Source: Streptomyces sannanensis | Lineage (GTDB): Bacteria > Actinomycetota > Actinomycetes > Streptomycetales > Streptomycetaceae | Reading direction: 5' to 3' | DNA: 64,000 nt | Assembly: GCF_039536205.1 (NCBI RefSeq) | Contig: NZ_BAAAYL010000001.1 | Span: forward strand, 806,001-870,000 | Part shown: positions 32,784 to 41,738 of the stretch, in pieces | How positions within the stretch are numbered: position 1 is the first letter of the stretch | How the letters are laid out: the number at the start of each line of letters is the position of its first letter | Made by a program: the position numbers and the translations under genes | The notes under the pieces: generated by a model | Seen by the model: only the letters and a program-made list of their open reading frames with translations | Databases searched by the model: none | What the model was told of the DNA's origin: nothing

Positions 32784-35519
32784 TCACAGCGCCACGTCGT
32801 CCCATTCGCCGAGGAGGATGTCGCCCAGGTCCGCGCCGGGTTCTCCCGCGCCGTTATGGAGGGCCTGTTCGGTCCAGATGACCTTGCCGCCGGAGGTGTA
32901 GCGGGTGCCCCAGCGCGAGGCGAAGCGGGCGACCAGAAACAGTCCGCGTCCGCCCTCGTCCGTGGTGGCCGCCCGGCGCATGTGGGGTGAGGTGCTGCTG
33001 CTGTCGGACACCTCGCAGATCAGGGTGCGGTCGTGCATCATCCGTACGCGGATCGGCTCGGTGCCGTAGCGGATCGCGTTGGTGATCAGCTCACTGAGGA
33101 TCAGTTCGGTGGCGAAGCCGATCTCGTCCAGCCCCCACACCTCCAGCTGCCGGCCGCATGCGGCGCGCACCGGGGCGACCGCGGCCGGGTCGGAGGGCAC
33201 GTCCCAGCCGACGACCTGGGCGGGGTCGAGCAGGCGGGTGCGGGCGACCAGCAGGGCGATGTCGTCGCTGGGGCGGGCGGGTAGCACGGTGTCGACGACG
33301 GCCTGGCACAGCTCCTCCGGGGTGCCGTCTGCGCGCCCGGCCAGCGCTGCGCGCAGGAGGTCGAGTCCGGTGTCGATGTCGCGGCCCCGGTCCCGTACGA
33401 GGCCGTCGGTGAACAGGACCAGGCCGCTGCCTTCGGGCAGGCGCAGCTCGGCGGTCTCGAAGGGCCCCCCTCCCAGGCCCAGGGGCGGCGAGGCGGGGAC
33501 CTCGGGGAAGTCCACGCTGCCGTCGGGACGGATGAGCGCGGGTCCCGGGTGACCGGCCCGCGCCACGGTGCAGAGGCCGGCCACGGAGTCGTAGATGGCG
33601 TACAGACAGGTGGCCCCGGTGACGCTGCTGCCGTTGTCGCCGCCTGCTTCTTCCTGATCGATGCCGGTGACCAGTTCGTCGAGGTGCGCGAGGAGTTCGT
33701 CCGGGGGCAGGTCGAGGCCGGAGAAGTTGTGGACGGCGGTGCGCAGGCGGCCCATGGTGGCGGCGGCATGCAGGCCCTGGCCGACCACATCGCCGACGAC
33801 GAGGGCGACCCGGGCCCCGGGGAGGGGGATCACGTCGAACCAGTCGCCGCCCACGCCGGCCTGTGCCGGCAGGTAGCGGTAGGCGACGTCCAGGGCGCTC
33901 TGCTCGGGCAGGCCGCGGGGCAGGAGGCTGCGCTGGAGGGTGACGGCCATGGTGTGTTCGCGGGTGTAGCGGCGGGCGTTGTCGATGCTGACCGCGGCAC
34001 GTCCGGCCAGCTCCTCGGCGAAGGAGACGTCCTCCTCCCCGAACGGCTCGGGGGTCTGCGCACGCCAGTAGTTGACCATCCCCAGGGTCACGCCCCGCGC
34101 CTGCAGCGGTGCGGTGATCAGCGAGTGGAACCCGTATTCCAGGATCTTCGCGGTCAGTGCGGGGTCCTGGGCCCGCCAGCCCGGTGCACCGGCCAGGTCG
34201 GGTTCGAGCACCGCGTGGCCGGCGGCCAGACCTGCGGCCATCGGCGTGCTCGGCAGCCAGGTGAGTGGCGTGCCCACCGGGTAGAGGGGCGGGTCCGGGC
34301 CGACCCCGCGGAGAGCGGTGCGGTGCATGCCCGCCGTACCCGACGGTTCCCCACCGTGCAGCACGGGGTCCAGCAGCTCGACGCTGACGAAGTCGGCGAA
34401 CCGTCCCACCACGACCTGCGCCAGCTCCTCCGCGGTGCGTACGACATTCAGGGTGGTGCCGATCCGCACCCCGGCGTCGTACAGCAGCTGCAGACGGGTC
34501 CGCGCCGTCTCGGCCCTGTCCGACAGGGCGCGCAGTTCGGTGGCGTCCCGCAGCGTCGCCACACAGCCCAGAGGTCCTCCCTCACCCTCCGTGGGCCGTA
34601 CGTTGACCCCCAGCAGACGATCCCCGGCCGGACAGACCTCGTCGGTGGCCGCCCGGCCCGACGTCAGAAGCTCGGCCAGCCCCGTGTCCAGGCCCAGCTC
34701 GGTGACGTGGCGCTGCTCCGCGTCCGGCGGCAGCTCCACCAGTCGGCGCGCCTCGTCGTTGGCCAGCAGCAGCCGACCGTCTCCTCCGACGATGAGGACG
34801 CCTTCCCGGACGGAGTGCAGGACCGCGTCGTGGTGCTCGTACATGCGGGTCACCGCTGCGGGGCCCAGGCCGTGGGTCTGGCGCCGCAGCCGCCGGCTCA
34901 CCAGAGCGGCGCTGCTCGTGGCCAGGACGACCGCGACGCCGGACGCGATCAGGAGGACCGGCAGCCGTTGGTACAGCACGTCGTTGACGTTCCCGACCTT
35001 GATCCCGGCCCCCACCCCGCCGACGACCTTGCCGTCGGCCGTGGTGACGGGGGCCACCGTGATCACAGAGGGCCCCACGGATGTGTTGGTGGTCTCCGTA
35101 ATGGGCTTGTCGAGCTTCGGCACGGCGCCGACGAGGTGTTTCCCTATCAGCCTCGGGTCGGGGTGGGCGTAGCGGATCCCGGACGGGGAAAAGGCAACGA
35201 CGGCATCGACGCCGGACGCCTTCTGCGCCGCCAAGACCCGCGGCTCGAGCACGGCGGTCGGATGGGCGCTGGTCATCGCCGCTGCGGTCCCCGGTGCGCT
35301 CGCGAACGCCGTGGCGACGGCAAGCGTCTGGTTGCGCGCGTCCCGAACAATCTCGTGCCGGGCCTGCAGCACCAGCCCCACCAGGGTGGCGAAGATCAGC
35401 AGTACGGCAAGGGCCATCTGCAGAATGAGCACCTGACCGGCGACGGTACGCACACTGAACAGAGACCGCAGCCGACGACCGGTGAGTGGACTCGGGGATC
35501 GGTCAGAATCTCCGACCAT
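32784..35519 (-). CDS. SpoIIE phosphatase with CitA/DcuS-type sensor and C-terminal ATPase
   Basis: A 911-residue membrane sensor. Residues 25-215 hold two membrane helices enclosing an extracytoplasmic sensor of the citrate/dicarboxylate type (FSPSGIRYAHPDPRLIGKHL, VGGVGAGIKVGNV). Then come a PAS (about 230-330), a GAF (345-525), the SpoIIE/PP2C phosphatase (GVGGDWFDVIPLPGARVALV, VGDVVGQGLHAA, PSDDIALLV) and an anti-sigma-type ATPase (ELITNAIRYG, GGRGLFLV). The front end is that of CitA histidine kinases but the kinase core is replaced by phosphatase modules, so output is likely through anti-sigma/anti-anti-sigma partner switching. A degraded response-regulator piece lies just upstream. Confidence 0.92.
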   Translation of the reverse strand: MVGDSDRSPSPLTGRRLRSLFSVRTVAGQVLILQMALAVLLIFATLVGLVLQARHEIVRDARNQTLAVATAFASAPGTAAAMTSAHPTAVLEPRVLAAQKASGVDAVVAFSPSGIRYAHPDPRLIGKHLVGAVPKLDKPITETTNTSVGPSVITVAPVTTADGKVVGGVGAGIKVGNVNDVLYQRLPVLLIASGVAVVLATSSAALVSRRLRRQTHGLGPAAVTRMYEHHDAVLHSVREGVLIVGGDGRLLLANDEARRLVELPPDAEQRHVTELGLDTGLAELLTSGRAATDEVCPAGDRLLGVNVRPTEGEGGPLGCVATLRDATELRALSDRAETARTRLQLLYDAGVRIGTTLNVVRTAEELAQVVVGRFADFVSVELLDPVLHGGEPSGTAGMHRTALRGVGPDPPLYPVGTPLTWLPSTPMAAGLAAGHAVLEPDLAGAPGWRAQDPALTAKILEYGFHSLITAPLQARGVTLGMVNYWRAQTPEPFGEEDVSFAEELAGRAAVSIDNARRYTREHTMAVTLQRSLLPRGLPEQSALDVAYRYLPAQAGVGGDWFDVIPLPGARVALVVGDVVGQGLHAAATMGRLRTAVHNFSGLDLPPDELLAHLDELVTGIDQEEAGGDNGSSVTGATCLYAIYDSVAGLCTVARAGHPGPALIRPDGSVDFPEVPASPPLGLGGGPFETAELRLPEGSGLVLFTDGLVRDRGRDIDTGLDLLRAALAGRADGTPEELCQAVVDTVLPARPSDDIALLVARTRLLDPAQVVGWDVPSDPAAVAPVRAACGRQLEVWGLDEIGFATELILSELITNAIRYGTEPIRVRMMHDRTLICEVSDSSSTSPHMRRAATTDEGGRGLFLVARFASRWGTRYTSGGKVIWTEQALHNGAGEPGADLGDILLGEWDDVAL

Positions 35520-35622
35520 ATCCCTTTTCTAGCACTATCCGATCGGCGAGGTGCAGCGGCGGTGACACGCCCGGTTACGGCCTCGGCCCGCATGCTGACA
35601 AGGCACCGACAGGGGCCTGTGC

Positions 35623-35790
35623 GTGTGCGGGCACGCCTGCGCCGTCGAGGCGGCCGCCCGCGACATCGCGGAACTCGCCCCGGAGCTCGTACTGCTGGAT
35701 CTTCGGCTGCCCGGAACACAGGAGTCCGATGCGGTGCGCACCCGGGTCCCGGCTCAGGCCGACGCCGAGCGCGGCGACGCTCGGGGGTCA
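35623..35790 (+). pseudogene. response regulator receiver remnant
   Basis: VEAAARDIAELAPELVLLDL with RLPG following is the middle of a receiver domain, including the phospho-acceptor Asp in LLDL. The start and the output domain are missing. It is divergent from the CitA-like sensor gene and may be what is left of its former two-component partner. Confidence 0.55.
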
Positions 35791-35885
35791 CCACCAGTTC
35801 GGTGCAGCGTCGCGCAGGGAACGGTTGCGCCGAAGGGGGTCATGAGAGGCTCACACCTCCTCATGCGGTTGCACAGTGTGATTAC

Positions 35886-35904
35886 ATGTCACGGTCAGTG
35901 ACAT
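35886..35904. promoter_or_regulatory. 19-bp palindromic operator upstream of the copper-radical oxidase
   Basis: ATGTCAC, GGTCA, GTGACAT: perfect 7-bp arms, 58 bases before the ATG, followed by an AT-rich stretch (TAAATAT) that could be a -10 region. The binding protein is unknown. Confidence 0.6.
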
Positions 35905-35962
35905 AAATATGCCTCCGTCACTGCTTTCTCGAGTTCCCCTGTCCCCCCGGCGAGGAGCCCCC

Positions 35963-37843
35963 ATGTCCTCCACCTTCCGCAGAAGCCACACCGGGCGACC
36001 GCCCCTGGTGTCCACCGCCTGTGCCGTCGCCGTCGCCGCCACCACCGCAGCCCTGTTCTCCGCCGCTCCTTCGGTCGCGCATGAGGTGCCCGACGGCTCC
36101 GGCTCCCACTCCCACCAGGAGGCAAAGGCAAACGTCCTGCCCGGTGAGGCCGAGATCCTCGGGCAGGAGCACGCCGACGCCCACGCCATGCTCCGCAAGG
36201 CCGCTCAGTCCCTTGTCGACGACTATCCGCAGACCACCCGCACGGCACGTCTCAAGGCACTGACCGAGTCCCAGGCCAAGACCAACGCGAGCTTCGACAA
36301 GACGGAGTACGGCGCGTTCAAGGAGTACTTCGACTCGCCCGACTTCGGCGACCACATCGCGCTGCTGCCCACGGGCAAGGTGCTGCTGTTCTCCTTCGAA
36401 CGGATCGAGACCAACCCCACGAAGGAGCCCGCGCCCACCCAGGTCATCGGCAAGGAGAACGCCGGGCGCGCCTATCTGTGGGACCCGGCCAAGGGAACCG
36501 GCCCGTCCGCGTTCAAGAAGGTCACACCGCCCTCGGTCAACATGCCGGACGGCCTGAACGTGTCCCGGCCCGCGCCGTTCTTCTGCTCCGGCCACTCGTT
36601 CCTGCCCAACGGCATGCTCGGGGTGTTCGGCGGCAACCTCGGCGGCAATGGGGGGACCGGTGCGAAGCTGTCACTCGTCTTCGACCCGTGGACCGAGACC
36701 TGGGCGATGAACGAGGACCTGGTGGTCGGCCGCTGGTACCCGAGCGTGGTCACCGGCGCCGACGGCCGGCAGATCATCATGTCCGGGCAGTCCGAGCTGG
36801 GCTGGGGCACTCCCACACCCATCATTGAACGCTTCCCGGAGAAGGCCCGCCCGGTCCCGCTGAGCAAGGGCGACATCCCCAGATTCGTGAAGGCGGACGT
36901 CCTCAAGGCGGAGGCCCCGTTCAAGCGGGACTACCCGCATCTGTTCTCGCTGCGCGACGGCAAGATCTACGGCCTCGGCCGCAGCTACGACCAGCAGTGG
37001 CTGTTCGACCCCGTCACCGAGACCCGTACGGACCTGCCGGGCCGGATCGACAAGAAGGACCGCAACTACGGCTCCGCGGTGGCACTGCCCGGCGGCTTCC
37101 GGGGCCCGGACTCCGTCCTGGTCCTCGGCGGGGACCGCGACGACCCGAACACCTACCAGCTCTCCGGGGGCAAGTGGAAGACCGCCCAGCCCCGGGCCTT
37201 CGGCCGTACCCAGGACGACACCCTGATCCTGCCCGACGGCAACCTGCTCACCGTCAACGGCGCCTTCGACATCCGCGACTACGGCAACGGTGTGCTGAAC
37301 CCCAACGCCGACCTCAAGTACCGGCAGATCGAACTGCGCAACGCGGACGGCGACTGGAAGCTCGGCCCGGTGCAGCGGCTGCCGCGCGGCTATCACTCCA
37401 ACGCGGTGGTCCTGCCCGACGGCAGGATCATGATCACCGGCGATGAGCTGCAGCAGATCGCCAACGACCGTGACATCACGGACGACATCAACGGCACCAT
37501 CGAGATCTACGAGCCGGCCTACCTGTACAACAGCGACCGCCCCACGCTCACCTCGGCCCCGGCCGACCCGATCGGGTACGACGCGAAGTTCCAGGTGACC
37601 ACCTCGACCCCCGACACGGTGAAGCGCGCCGTCCTGCTGGCACCCACCACGGCCACGCACTCGGTGAACACCAGCCAGCGCCATGTGGAGCTGCGGATCA
37701 GGAGCCGCAGCGGCAACACCATCGAACTCCAGGCACCGCCGACCGCGGCCTCGGCCCCGCCCGGCTACTACATGCTGTTCCTCCTCGACGAGGAGGGCAT
37801 CCCGAGCATCGCGAAGTGGGTCTCCTTCGCACCCAAGGGGTGA
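35963..37843 (+). CDS. copper-radical oxidase, galactose oxidase/GlxA family, exported
   Basis: A 626-residue enzyme oxidising an alcohol or aldehyde with O2 to give H2O2. After a signal sequence (cleavage near VAHE), the seven-bladed domain shows all active-site residues: Cys208 in PFFCSGHSF (for the Cys-Tyr crosslink), Tyr259 in GRWYPS, Tyr477-His478 in GYHSNAVVLPDGR and His566 in ATHSVNTSQRH. Kelch-type motifs and a C-terminal immunoglobulin-like domain (DUF1929) complete it. Start: ATG behind GAGGAG; a longer frame begins at 35909. It is close in plan to Streptomyces GlxA, needed for hyphal glycan formation. The DyP peroxidase starts three bases after its stop. Confidence 0.93.
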   Translation: MSSTFRRSHTGRPPLVSTACAVAVAATTAALFSAAPSVAHEVPDGSGSHSHQEAKANVLPGEAEILGQEHADAHAMLRKAAQSLVDDYPQTTRTARLKALTESQAKTNASFDKTEYGAFKEYFDSPDFGDHIALLPTGKVLLFSFERIETNPTKEPAPTQVIGKENAGRAYLWDPAKGTGPSAFKKVTPPSVNMPDGLNVSRPAPFFCSGHSFLPNGMLGVFGGNLGGNGGTGAKLSLVFDPWTETWAMNEDLVVGRWYPSVVTGADGRQIIMSGQSELGWGTPTPIIERFPEKARPVPLSKGDIPRFVKADVLKAEAPFKRDYPHLFSLRDGKIYGLGRSYDQQWLFDPVTETRTDLPGRIDKKDRNYGSAVALPGGFRGPDSVLVLGGDRDDPNTYQLSGGKWKTAQPRAFGRTQDDTLILPDGNLLTVNGAFDIRDYGNGVLNPNADLKYRQIELRNADGDWKLGPVQRLPRGYHSNAVVLPDGRIMITGDELQQIANDRDITDDINGTIEIYEPAYLYNSDRPTLTSAPADPIGYDAKFQVTTSTPDTVKRAVLLAPTTATHSVNTSQRHVELRIRSRSGNTIELQAPPTAASAPPGYYMLFLLDEEGIPSIAKWVSFAPKG

Positions 37844-37846
37844 ATC

Positions 37847-39739
37847 GTGCCTGACACCTACTCACAGACGCAGACACAGAAACAGACAGAGACCGGAACC
37901 GGCCTGCCGCTGCGGCAGAACACCGAGATCCAGGGCGACATCCTGGCCGGGTTCAAGAAGGACCATATGCAGCTGCTCTTCCTCAGGTTCGAGGACGAGA
38001 TGCTGGCACGTACCTGGCTCAAGCGGCTGCGGCCCCGGATCGCCACGACCAGACAGGTGGCCGTCTTCAACTCCGAGTTCAGCAGGGCGCGGAGATACTC
38101 GGGCGGTGACGACCCGGACGAGCTCAACGCCCTGTGGCGGAGCGTGAGCTTCACCTACCGGGGCATGAAGCTCCTCAACGGCAACAAGGACCCGTTCCCC
38201 GTCATCCCGCCCGGGAGCACACAGGAAGCGTTCGCCCAGGGGCCCGCGCACCTGGACCGGGCCAAGATGCTCGGTGACACGGGGGAGAACTCGCCCGAGA
38301 GCTGGCTCTTCGGCAACAGCAAGGACCAGCCCGTTCACGCCGTGCTCACCGTCGCCGCCGACCAGGTGAAGGACCTGCGCAGCGCGCTGGGCCAGGAACG
38401 GGTGGAAGCCGCCAGGCACAAGATCGTGATCGTCTTCGAGCAGGACGGGGCGACCCTGGAGGGCAGCCGCAGGGGCAAGGAGCACTTCGGCTTCAAGGAC
38501 GGGATCAGCGAACCCGGGGTGAAGGGCTTCGACGAGCCCAACCCCGACAATCCCGATCAGGTCAAGGGGCACCCCGGCACACGTATCGTTCCGGCAGGCG
38601 AGTTCGTCGTCGGCGAGCCACGGGTCGGCGGAAACCCCACGGACCTGCCCGACTGGGCGAAGAACGGTTCCTTCCAGGTGATCAGGCGCCTCGCCCAGGA
38701 CGTTCCCGGGTGGTGGAGCCAGATCCACGAGCGACTGCAGGAATTGAAGGCGGAGAAGGCCGTCCCCCCCGACACCACGCGGGAGTGGCTGGCCGCCCGC
38801 GTGGTGGGACGCTGGCGCTCCGGCACCCCGGTGCACAAGTGTCCCCAGTTCGACCCGCCATCCGACGCGGAGGCGTCGAAGGACAACGACATCAGCTTCC
38901 GCAACGACCCCCAGGGCGAGATCACGCCCCTGTGGTCCCACCTCCGCAAGACCAACCCCCGTGACGGTCTCTTCGTCGGCGGGCAGTTCGTCCCGGAGAA
39001 AGAGGTCCTCGACGGCATCCGGATCATGCGGCGCGGAATCCCGTACGGCCAGCCCTTCGACCCGGCCGGCGGCGAGAGCAACGGACCGGACGCCCAGCGC
39101 GGTCTGCTCTTCATCTGCTACCAGTCCGACCTGGTGAAACAGTTCGAGTTCATCCAGAAGGACTGGATCAACGAGGAGGACTTCCCGCCCCGGCAGAACC
39201 CCGGCAAGGACCCGCTGGTCGGCGCCGACGCCGACGTGGGCCGGGACACCACCGTCCGGTTCAACGGCTGCGAACTCGACTTCAAGCAGTTCGTACGGAC
39301 AGAAGGCGCCGTCTACGCCTTCATGCCCTCCATGTCCACCCTCGACCGTCTCGCTGCCGGCAGCCTGATCGAGGAGGAGAAGCCCGGAGGTACCCGTGAC
39401 CTCAAGGCCCCCTTCACGCTCAACGCCGCCGGGTCGGGGGGCAACAACACGGTCGACGCGGGCAAGGCCAAGCTGGTCATGCGGGCGGACGGAAACCTGG
39501 TCGTCCTCGACGAGAAGAACCAGCAGCGCTGGGAGTCCGGCACCGCGGGCACCGGTGCCGACCGGATGACCTTCCAGGAGGACGGCGACCTCGTCCTCTT
39601 CGACAACAGGAACCAGCCGATCTGGAAATCCGGGACCAAGGGAAACCCTGGCTCCAGGCTGTCCGTCCAGGAGGACGGCAACGTGGCGATTTACGCCGCG
39701 AACGGCATGCTCATCTGGCAGACCTCCACAGCGCATTGA
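37847..39739 (+). CDS. DyP-type peroxidase fused to a bulb-type lectin domain
   Basis: A 630-residue protein. The GTG start follows AAGGGG inside the end of the oxidase gene, so the two are co-translated. Residues 25-490 are a dye-decolorising heme peroxidase: GFKDGISEPG contains the GxxDG distal Asp, and the proximal His lies in the central region. Residues 520-630 form a bulb (mannose-binding) lectin fold with three repeats of the type MRADGNLVVLDEKN, QEDGDLVLFDN and QEDGNVAIYA. No signal peptide is visible; the N-terminus is a Gln/Thr-rich tail. It would consume the H2O2 made by the upstream oxidase, with the lectin holding it on a glycan. How it leaves the cell, if it does, is unclear. 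Confidence 0.92.
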   Translation: MPDTYSQTQTQKQTETGTGLPLRQNTEIQGDILAGFKKDHMQLLFLRFEDEMLARTWLKRLRPRIATTRQVAVFNSEFSRARRYSGGDDPDELNALWRSVSFTYRGMKLLNGNKDPFPVIPPGSTQEAFAQGPAHLDRAKMLGDTGENSPESWLFGNSKDQPVHAVLTVAADQVKDLRSALGQERVEAARHKIVIVFEQDGATLEGSRRGKEHFGFKDGISEPGVKGFDEPNPDNPDQVKGHPGTRIVPAGEFVVGEPRVGGNPTDLPDWAKNGSFQVIRRLAQDVPGWWSQIHERLQELKAEKAVPPDTTREWLAARVVGRWRSGTPVHKCPQFDPPSDAEASKDNDISFRNDPQGEITPLWSHLRKTNPRDGLFVGGQFVPEKEVLDGIRIMRRGIPYGQPFDPAGGESNGPDAQRGLLFICYQSDLVKQFEFIQKDWINEEDFPPRQNPGKDPLVGADADVGRDTTVRFNGCELDFKQFVRTEGAVYAFMPSMSTLDRLAAGSLIEEEKPGGTRDLKAPFTLNAAGSGGNNTVDAGKAKLVMRADGNLVVLDEKNQQRWESGTAGTGADRMTFQEDGDLVLFDNRNQPIWKSGTKGNPGSRLSVQEDGNVAIYAANGMLIWQTSTAH

Positions 39740-39745
39740 TCCCGC

Positions 39746-39782
39746 GGAAGGGGCATGGCTCGTGCCGAGCCGTGCCTCTTCC
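39746..39782 (+). terminator. terminator of the oxidase-peroxidase operon
   Basis: GGAAGGGGCATGGCTCG, loop TGC, CGAGCCGTGCCTCTTCC: 17-bp stem with two G-U pairs, six bases after the stop. Confidence 0.85.
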
Positions 39783-39829
39783 GGTCATGGCTCGCTCACC
39801 GCTGTCGTGATGACACGGTTCCGGTGAGG

Positions 39830-40215
39830 ACGAGCAGCGGTCATCGCCACGCCGACCCGGGCCGCCCTCCCCGCCACGCCGGGCCAGGGCGACGGCCGCG
39901 CGCCCCACGGAGCCGCGGCCCACGGCGACCAGGACCGTGCGTCCGGCGACCGGCCCGTCGGCGAAGACCGCACGGTACGCGGTGATTCCGGGAATGCCCA
40001 GGCGGGCGCCCTGCCGGTCGTCGACCGCGTCCGGGAGCGGTCCGACGCAGTGCGCGGGCACGGTGGTGTACTGGGCGGCTGTACCGAAGGACCGGTAGCT
40101 CTGGGCGTACGAGCACCAGACCCGCCGTCCCAGCGCCTCCTGGTCCTGCTCAACGCGGATGTGGAGGCCGTCGAATTCATCGTTCCCGGGCGTTCCGGCA
40201 CGGTCTGCCAGGTCG
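39830..40215 (-). pseudogene. zinc-type alcohol dehydrogenase/quinone reductase fragment
   Basis: The minus strand encodes RVWCSYAQSYRSFGTAAQYT, VPAHCVGPLPDAVDD and ARLGIPGITAYRAVFADGP with GRTVLV, the middle of a medium-chain NAD(P)-dependent oxidoreductase of the quinone-reductase type. The GxGxxG loop is degenerate (GRGSVGRAAV) and the ends are missing. The rest of 39786-40407 shows no gene. Confidence 0.65.
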
Positions 40216-40407
40216 TGCTCGACACCACGAGGCGGTGAAGCACCCGTCGCGCCCCGGCCGCGTACCGGTGTCACTCCCCCATTGAGCGAGTTGTCCGAAA
40301 CTCTGTGCAGAGCACCGGGTGTTCGATTAGCACGACCGCACCGGCGGGTAGCTTCACAGCCCCGGAACGTTCCGCCACCACACCTGCCTGCACAAGGAGT
40401 TGGCGCG

Positions 40408-41559
40408 ATGGACGGTGCGACGTTACGGCACGTCGGTACTTCGGGCGGTCGGCCCGCTCTGCCCCCCGACGGCGTGCCCACCCTCGGTGTCGAGGAGGAG
40501 TTCCTGCTCACCGACCTCCGGACGCGGGCCGTGGTCCCCTGCGCGCCGGTCGTCATCAAAGCCGCGCGGGACCACCTCGGTGACCGGATCGAGGCCGAGA
40601 TCTTCCCGTCGGTCGTGGAGACGCGCACCAGCCCCGTCGCCACCCTGGACGGCCTGGCCCAGGAACTGCGGAACCTGCGCGCGGGCCTCGCGGCGGCCGC
40701 CGCCCAGGCGGGCTGCCGCGCTGTGGCGGCCGGCACGGCGGTCGTCCCTCCCGGCGGTCCGCTGGAGATCACCGACAAGGCCCGCTATCTGCGGATGGCG
40801 GCCGAGTACGGGCCGCTCGTCACCGGGGACGGAGGTGCCGGCGTCTGCGGCTGCCATGTCCACATCGGGGTGGCCGACCGGGCGGAAGCCGTACAGCTCT
40901 GCAACCATCTGCGCCCCTGGCTGCCGGCACTGCAGGCGCTCTCCGCCAACTCGCCGTTCCACGGCGGCCGGGACAGCGGCTATGCGAGCTGGCGGACGAT
41001 GCGCTGGGCGCAGTGGCCGGGCACCGGCCCCGCGCCCCTGCTCGCCGATGCCGCGGCGTACGACGCGCTGCTGGACGCGATGGTCGACTCCGGCATGATG
41101 CTGGACCGCCGGATGGTCTACTGGTACGCCCGCCCCTCGGAACACTTCCCGACCGTGGAGGTCCGGGTCGCGGACGTCAACGCCGACCCGGACACGGTGC
41201 TCCTGCTCTCCGGCCTGACACGCGCCCTGGCCACCGTGCTTCTCGCCGGCATCCGGCGCGGCGAGCCCGCGCCCGACGTCCTCGACCCGGTGCTGCGGGC
41301 CGCCCACTGGAGGGCGGCCCGGGACGGCCTGCGGGGATCGGGCATCGACCCCGTCGACGGCCGCCCACGGCCGGCCGTCGAACTGGTCGACCGGCTCGTG
41401 CTCCGCGCGACGCCCGGCCTGGAGGCGGCGGGTGACCTGCCGCTCGTCCGGGACCTGTGGCAGCGCCAGCGGAAGCTCGGCTGCGGCGCCGACCGGCAGC
41501 GCGCGGCGTTCCGGCGACGCGGCGATCTGCGCGACGTCGTGGATCTGCTGGTTGTCTGA
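40408..41559 (+). CDS. YbdK-type carboxylate-amine ligase (glutamate-cysteine ligase 2 family)
   Basis: A 383-residue ATP-dependent ligase. TLGVEEEFLLTDLRTR is the family's opening motif, CGCHVHIGVADR the central metal/nucleotide strand, and FPTVEVRVADVN the C-terminal motif. AAGGAG precedes the ATG. The family joins glutamate and amines such as cysteine weakly in vitro; its physiological product in actinomycetes, which use mycothiol and ergothioneine, is not settled. The next gene, 180 bases on, is a glutathione-peroxidase homologue, hinting at a thiol role. Confidence 0.9.
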   Translation: MDGATLRHVGTSGGRPALPPDGVPTLGVEEEFLLTDLRTRAVVPCAPVVIKAARDHLGDRIEAEIFPSVVETRTSPVATLDGLAQELRNLRAGLAAAAAQAGCRAVAAGTAVVPPGGPLEITDKARYLRMAAEYGPLVTGDGGAGVCGCHVHIGVADRAEAVQLCNHLRPWLPALQALSANSPFHGGRDSGYASWRTMRWAQWPGTGPAPLLADAAAYDALLDAMVDSGMMLDRRMVYWYARPSEHFPTVEVRVADVNADPDTVLLLSGLTRALATVLLAGIRRGEPAPDVLDPVLRAAHWRAARDGLRGSGIDPVDGRPRPAVELVDRLVLRATPGLEAAGDLPLVRDLWQRQRKLGCGADRQRAAFRRRGDLRDVVDLLVV

Positions 41560-41738
41560 GGCGTCACGACCGAAGATCGGAAAGGCGGCCGTGCAGGACG
41601 GCAGCCGGCAAGCCGTACCGCCGGGACCCCACGACATCGGACAGTCCCGGGAAGCACGCCACTGGTCGCGGCCGCCCGCTGCGTACGATCAGCGGGTGGC
41701 CGCGCGAGCTGCCGGCCGGTGACGAGGAGGAGACCCCC

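Noticed and set aside
32784..35906. 785-codon plus-strand frame opposite the SpoIIE sensor gene
   Set aside because: Shadow frame; the minus strand has ordered PAS, GAF, SpoIIE and ATPase motifs.
37862..39736. 624-codon minus-strand frame opposite the DyP-lectin gene
   Set aside because: Antisense of a strongly biased gene; no motif and no start signal.
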